Assembly (NCBI RefSeq): GCF_946885855.1
Contig: NZ_CAMPHH010000061.1
Coordinates: forward strand, 1-14,195
Origin: an uncultured Actinotalea sp.
GTDB taxonomy: Bacteria > Actinomycetota > Actinomycetes > Actinomycetales > Cellulomonadaceae
Direction of reading: 5' to 3'
Length of the DNA: 14,195 bases
The translations under genes and the position numbers were made by a program. A model generated the notes under the pieces. The model worked only from the letters and a program-made list of their open reading frames with translations, had not been told where the DNA came from and made no database searches. Numbering within the stretch: position 1 is the stretch's first letter; each line of letters starts with the position of its first letter. This document shows, one piece after another, positions 12,593 through 14,195 of the stretch.

Positions 12593-14195
12593 TCAGCGAC
12601 CGAGGATCGCCATCGCCGCAGAGCGACCCGGGATCCCGCTGACGCCGCCGCCCCGAACGGCCCCGGCGCCGCACAGGAGCACCCGGGGGTCGCCCGTGCC
12701 GACGCCCCAGCGCGCCGCGGCGCCGCCCGGGCCCCCCGGGTCCGGGACGGCAGCGCGGTCGTCCTGCCACGGCCACGACAGGTGCCGGTGGAAGATGTGA
12801 CCGCCCGGAAGCCCGACGTCGCTCTCCAGGTCCACCGGGCTGCGGGCCTCGAGGCAGGGCCGGCCCTGCGCGTCGGTCGCCAGGCAGTCCTCGATCGGTT
12901 CGGCCAGGACGCTGTCGAGGGAGCGGAGGGTGGCCTCGAGCGCCCGTGCGCGGGCGCCCTCGGGGTCCTCGCGGAACAGCCGTGCCGGCATGTGCAGGCC
13001 GAAGAGCGTCAGCGTCTGCCAGCCGAGCCCCCGCGGTTCGGGCCCGAGGATGGACGGGTCGGTGAGCGAGTGGCAGTAGATCTCGGCCGGCGGGACCGCC
13101 GGGACCTCGCCACGGCTCGCCTCGTCGAACGCCTGCTGCAGCTGGGCGTACCCCTCGTTGACGTGGAAGGTCCCGGAGAACGCGGCGGCGGGGTCGGCCG
13201 ACCGGTCGCGCAGGCGCGGCAGCCGCGTGAGCACCATGTTCACCTTGAGCTGCGCACCCTCCGGCTCCTCCGCCGGGACCCGCCCGCGGAGCCGGTCCAG
13301 GTCCCGCGGGCTGCACGCGGCCAGCACGTGCCCGGCCGCGACGGATCGCTCCCGGCCGGCGTCGTCGTGCCAGGTCACCTCCGCCGCCGCGGCGGACGTC
13401 GCGACGGCCCAGACGCGCGCCGAGGTGAGCACCTCCACGCCGCCGCGCCGGCACGCCGCCTCGAGCTCGGCCGCGACCGCTCCCATACCGCCGACCGGCA
13501 CGTCCCAGTCCCCGGTGCCCCCGCCGATCACGTGGTAGAGGAAGCAGCGGTTCTGCACCAGCGTCGCGTCGTGCGCGCCGGCGAAGGTGCCGATGAGCGC
13601 GTCCGTGAGCACGACGCCCCGGACGAGGTCCGAGGAGAACGTCCGCTCGACGAGCTCGCCCACGGGCCGCTCCACGAGGTCCGTCCACCAGTCCGCCCCC
13701 ATCCGGTCCCGCACCTCGCGCGCGGTCGGCAGCGGCTCCGTCACGGTGCCGAAGAGCGCCTCCGCGAGCGCACCGGTGCGCGCGCCGAACGCGTGCCACG
13801 CCGCGACGTCGTCGGCGGCACCGACGGCCGCGAACGAGCGGCGCGTGGCGGCGTCGTCGGCGGTGTCGACCAGCAGGCCGCGCGACGGGTCCGCGGGCAG
13901 CGGCGTGTAGGAGGAGAACCGCCGCCGGCGCAGGTCGAGCCGGAGCCCGAGCTCGTCCCGGACGGCGCGCGGCAGCAGCGAGACGAGGTAGGAGTACCGG
14001 GACAGTCGCGCGTCGACGCCGGGGAAGACGCGCGCGGACTGCGTCGCGCCGCCGAGGTGGTCCGCGGCCTCCAGGAGCAGGACCGACCGACCCGCCTGCG
14101 CGAGGTAGGCCGCGGCGGTCATGCCGTTGTGCCCGCCGCCCACGACGACGACGTCGTAGCGGGCCCGCGCGGGGGCGCCGGGCCGGGCCTCGGGG
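12593..14195 (-). CDS. FAD-dependent phytoene-dehydrogenase/PYROXD2-like oxidoreductase (5' end outside window)
   Basis: Flavoprotein of the CrtI/PYROXD2 (COG1233) group. At least 533 residues lie in the window. The FAD-binding start 'YDVVVVGGGHNGMTAAAYL' is encoded around 14158-14102, then 'LLLEAADHLGGATQS', 'SRYSYLVSLLP' and a C-terminal flavin motif 'LLCGAGAVRGGGVSGIPG'. The pattern 'DARLSRYSYLVSLLP' points to PYROXD2-like members rather than true carotenoid desaturases; no carotenoid genes are nearby. The in-frame GTG at 14141-14143 is a residue of the nucleotide-binding strand, not a start, because the open frame continues upstream with the Tyr-Asp-Val-Val-Val-Val beta strand to the window edge. 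The true start therefore lies beyond 14195. Substrate unknown. Confidence 0.9.
   Translation of the reverse strand, partial: PEARPGAPARARYDVVVVGGGHNGMTAAAYLAQAGRSVLLLEAADHLGGATQSARVFPGVDARLSRYSYLVSLLPRAVRDELGLRLDLRRRRFSSYTPLPADPSRGLLVDTADDAATRRSFAAVGAADDVAAWHAFGARTGALAEALFGTVTEPLPTAREVRDRMGADWWTDLVERPVGELVERTFSSDLVRGVVLTDALIGTFAGAHDATLVQNRCFLYHVIGGGTGDWDVPVGGMGAVAAELEAACRRGGVEVLTSARVWAVATSAAAAEVTWHDDAGRERSVAAGHVLAACSPRDLDRLRGRVPAEEPEGAQLKVNMVLTRLPRLRDRSADPAAAFSGTFHVNEGYAQLQQAFDEASRGEVPAVPPAEIYCHSLTDPSILGPEPRGLGWQTLTLFGLHMPARLFREDPEGARARALEATLRSLDSVLAEPIEDCLATDAQGRPCLEARSPVDLESDVGLPGGHIFHRHLSWPWQDDRAAVPDPGGPGGAAARWGVGTGDPRVLLCGAGAVRGGGVSGIPGRSAAMAILGR

Noticed and set aside
12423..13799. Minus-strand open frame overlapping the FAD oxidoreductase in another frame
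   Set aside because: It is Arg/Gly/Ala-rich with no motif, while the overlapping frame has full flavoprotein motifs.
1..14195. CRISPR array, tRNA/rRNA genes, insertion sequences, prophage or defence system
   Set aside because: No regularly spaced repeats, no tRNA-like cloverleaf, no transposase or integrase motifs and no known defence proteins were seen.

Overview
The window is very GC-rich, with the strong G/C third-position bias and occasional GTG starts of a high-GC actinomycete. Gene content fits a Micrococcales-like genome of the Cellulomonas/Promicromonospora type: a single-pass lipoprotein-era secretome, an Eis-type acetyltransferase, a Glu-type RpiB, an actinobacterial alkyltransferase-like protein, a cytosolic M13 peptidase and a six-Cys anchored domain protein. 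The genus is a guess from gene content. Ten complete genes and one gene cut by the right edge are supported. No rRNA, tRNA, CRISPR array, insertion sequence or phage gene was found.

Positions 80-6223 (+ strand) are a five-gene, apparently single-transcript sulfur-assimilation cluster: an SsuA-like sulfonate/nitrate/taurine-family binding lipoprotein, its SsuC-like permease, an acetyl-CoA-synthetase-like AMP-forming ligase, a MetY-type O-acetylhomoserine/O-acetylserine sulfhydrylase and a small CoA-binding Rossmann protein. The last three are tightly packed (GTGA and ATGA stop/start overlaps at 4296-4299 and 5669-5672). A perfect 11-bp GC stem and a (CGGCA)4 repeat lie in the 148-nt gap between the first two genes. 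No transporter ATPase and no desulfonating oxygenase are present in the window, so the module is either completed upstream of position 1 or uses a shared ATPase. The inferred theme is import of an organic sulfur compound coupled to making homocysteine or cysteine.

Positions 6251-7734 (- strand) hold a two-gene unit: a membrane-anchored SpoIIE/PP2C-type phosphatase with an extraordinarily arginine-rich N-terminus, followed after 2 nt by an alkyltransferase-like DNA-lesion-binding protein. The phosphatase appears to be made from a leaderless mRNA. Divergent from it at 7886-9133 (+) is an Eis-type GNAT acetyltransferase.

Positions 9201-9668 (-) encode ribose-5-phosphate isomerase B, convergent with the acetyltransferase across two tandem hairpins, and divergent from an M13 metallopeptidase (9750-11774, +) that also has a leaderless-type promoter. 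The right end (- strand) holds a membrane-anchored six-cysteine protein (DUF6636-like, 11899-12474) and a FAD-dependent phytoene-dehydrogenase/PYROXD2-like oxidoreductase whose start lies outside the window. Apart from the sulfur cluster, the region reads as ordinary chromosomal housekeeping and accessory genes. No gap between genes exceeds about 150 nt.
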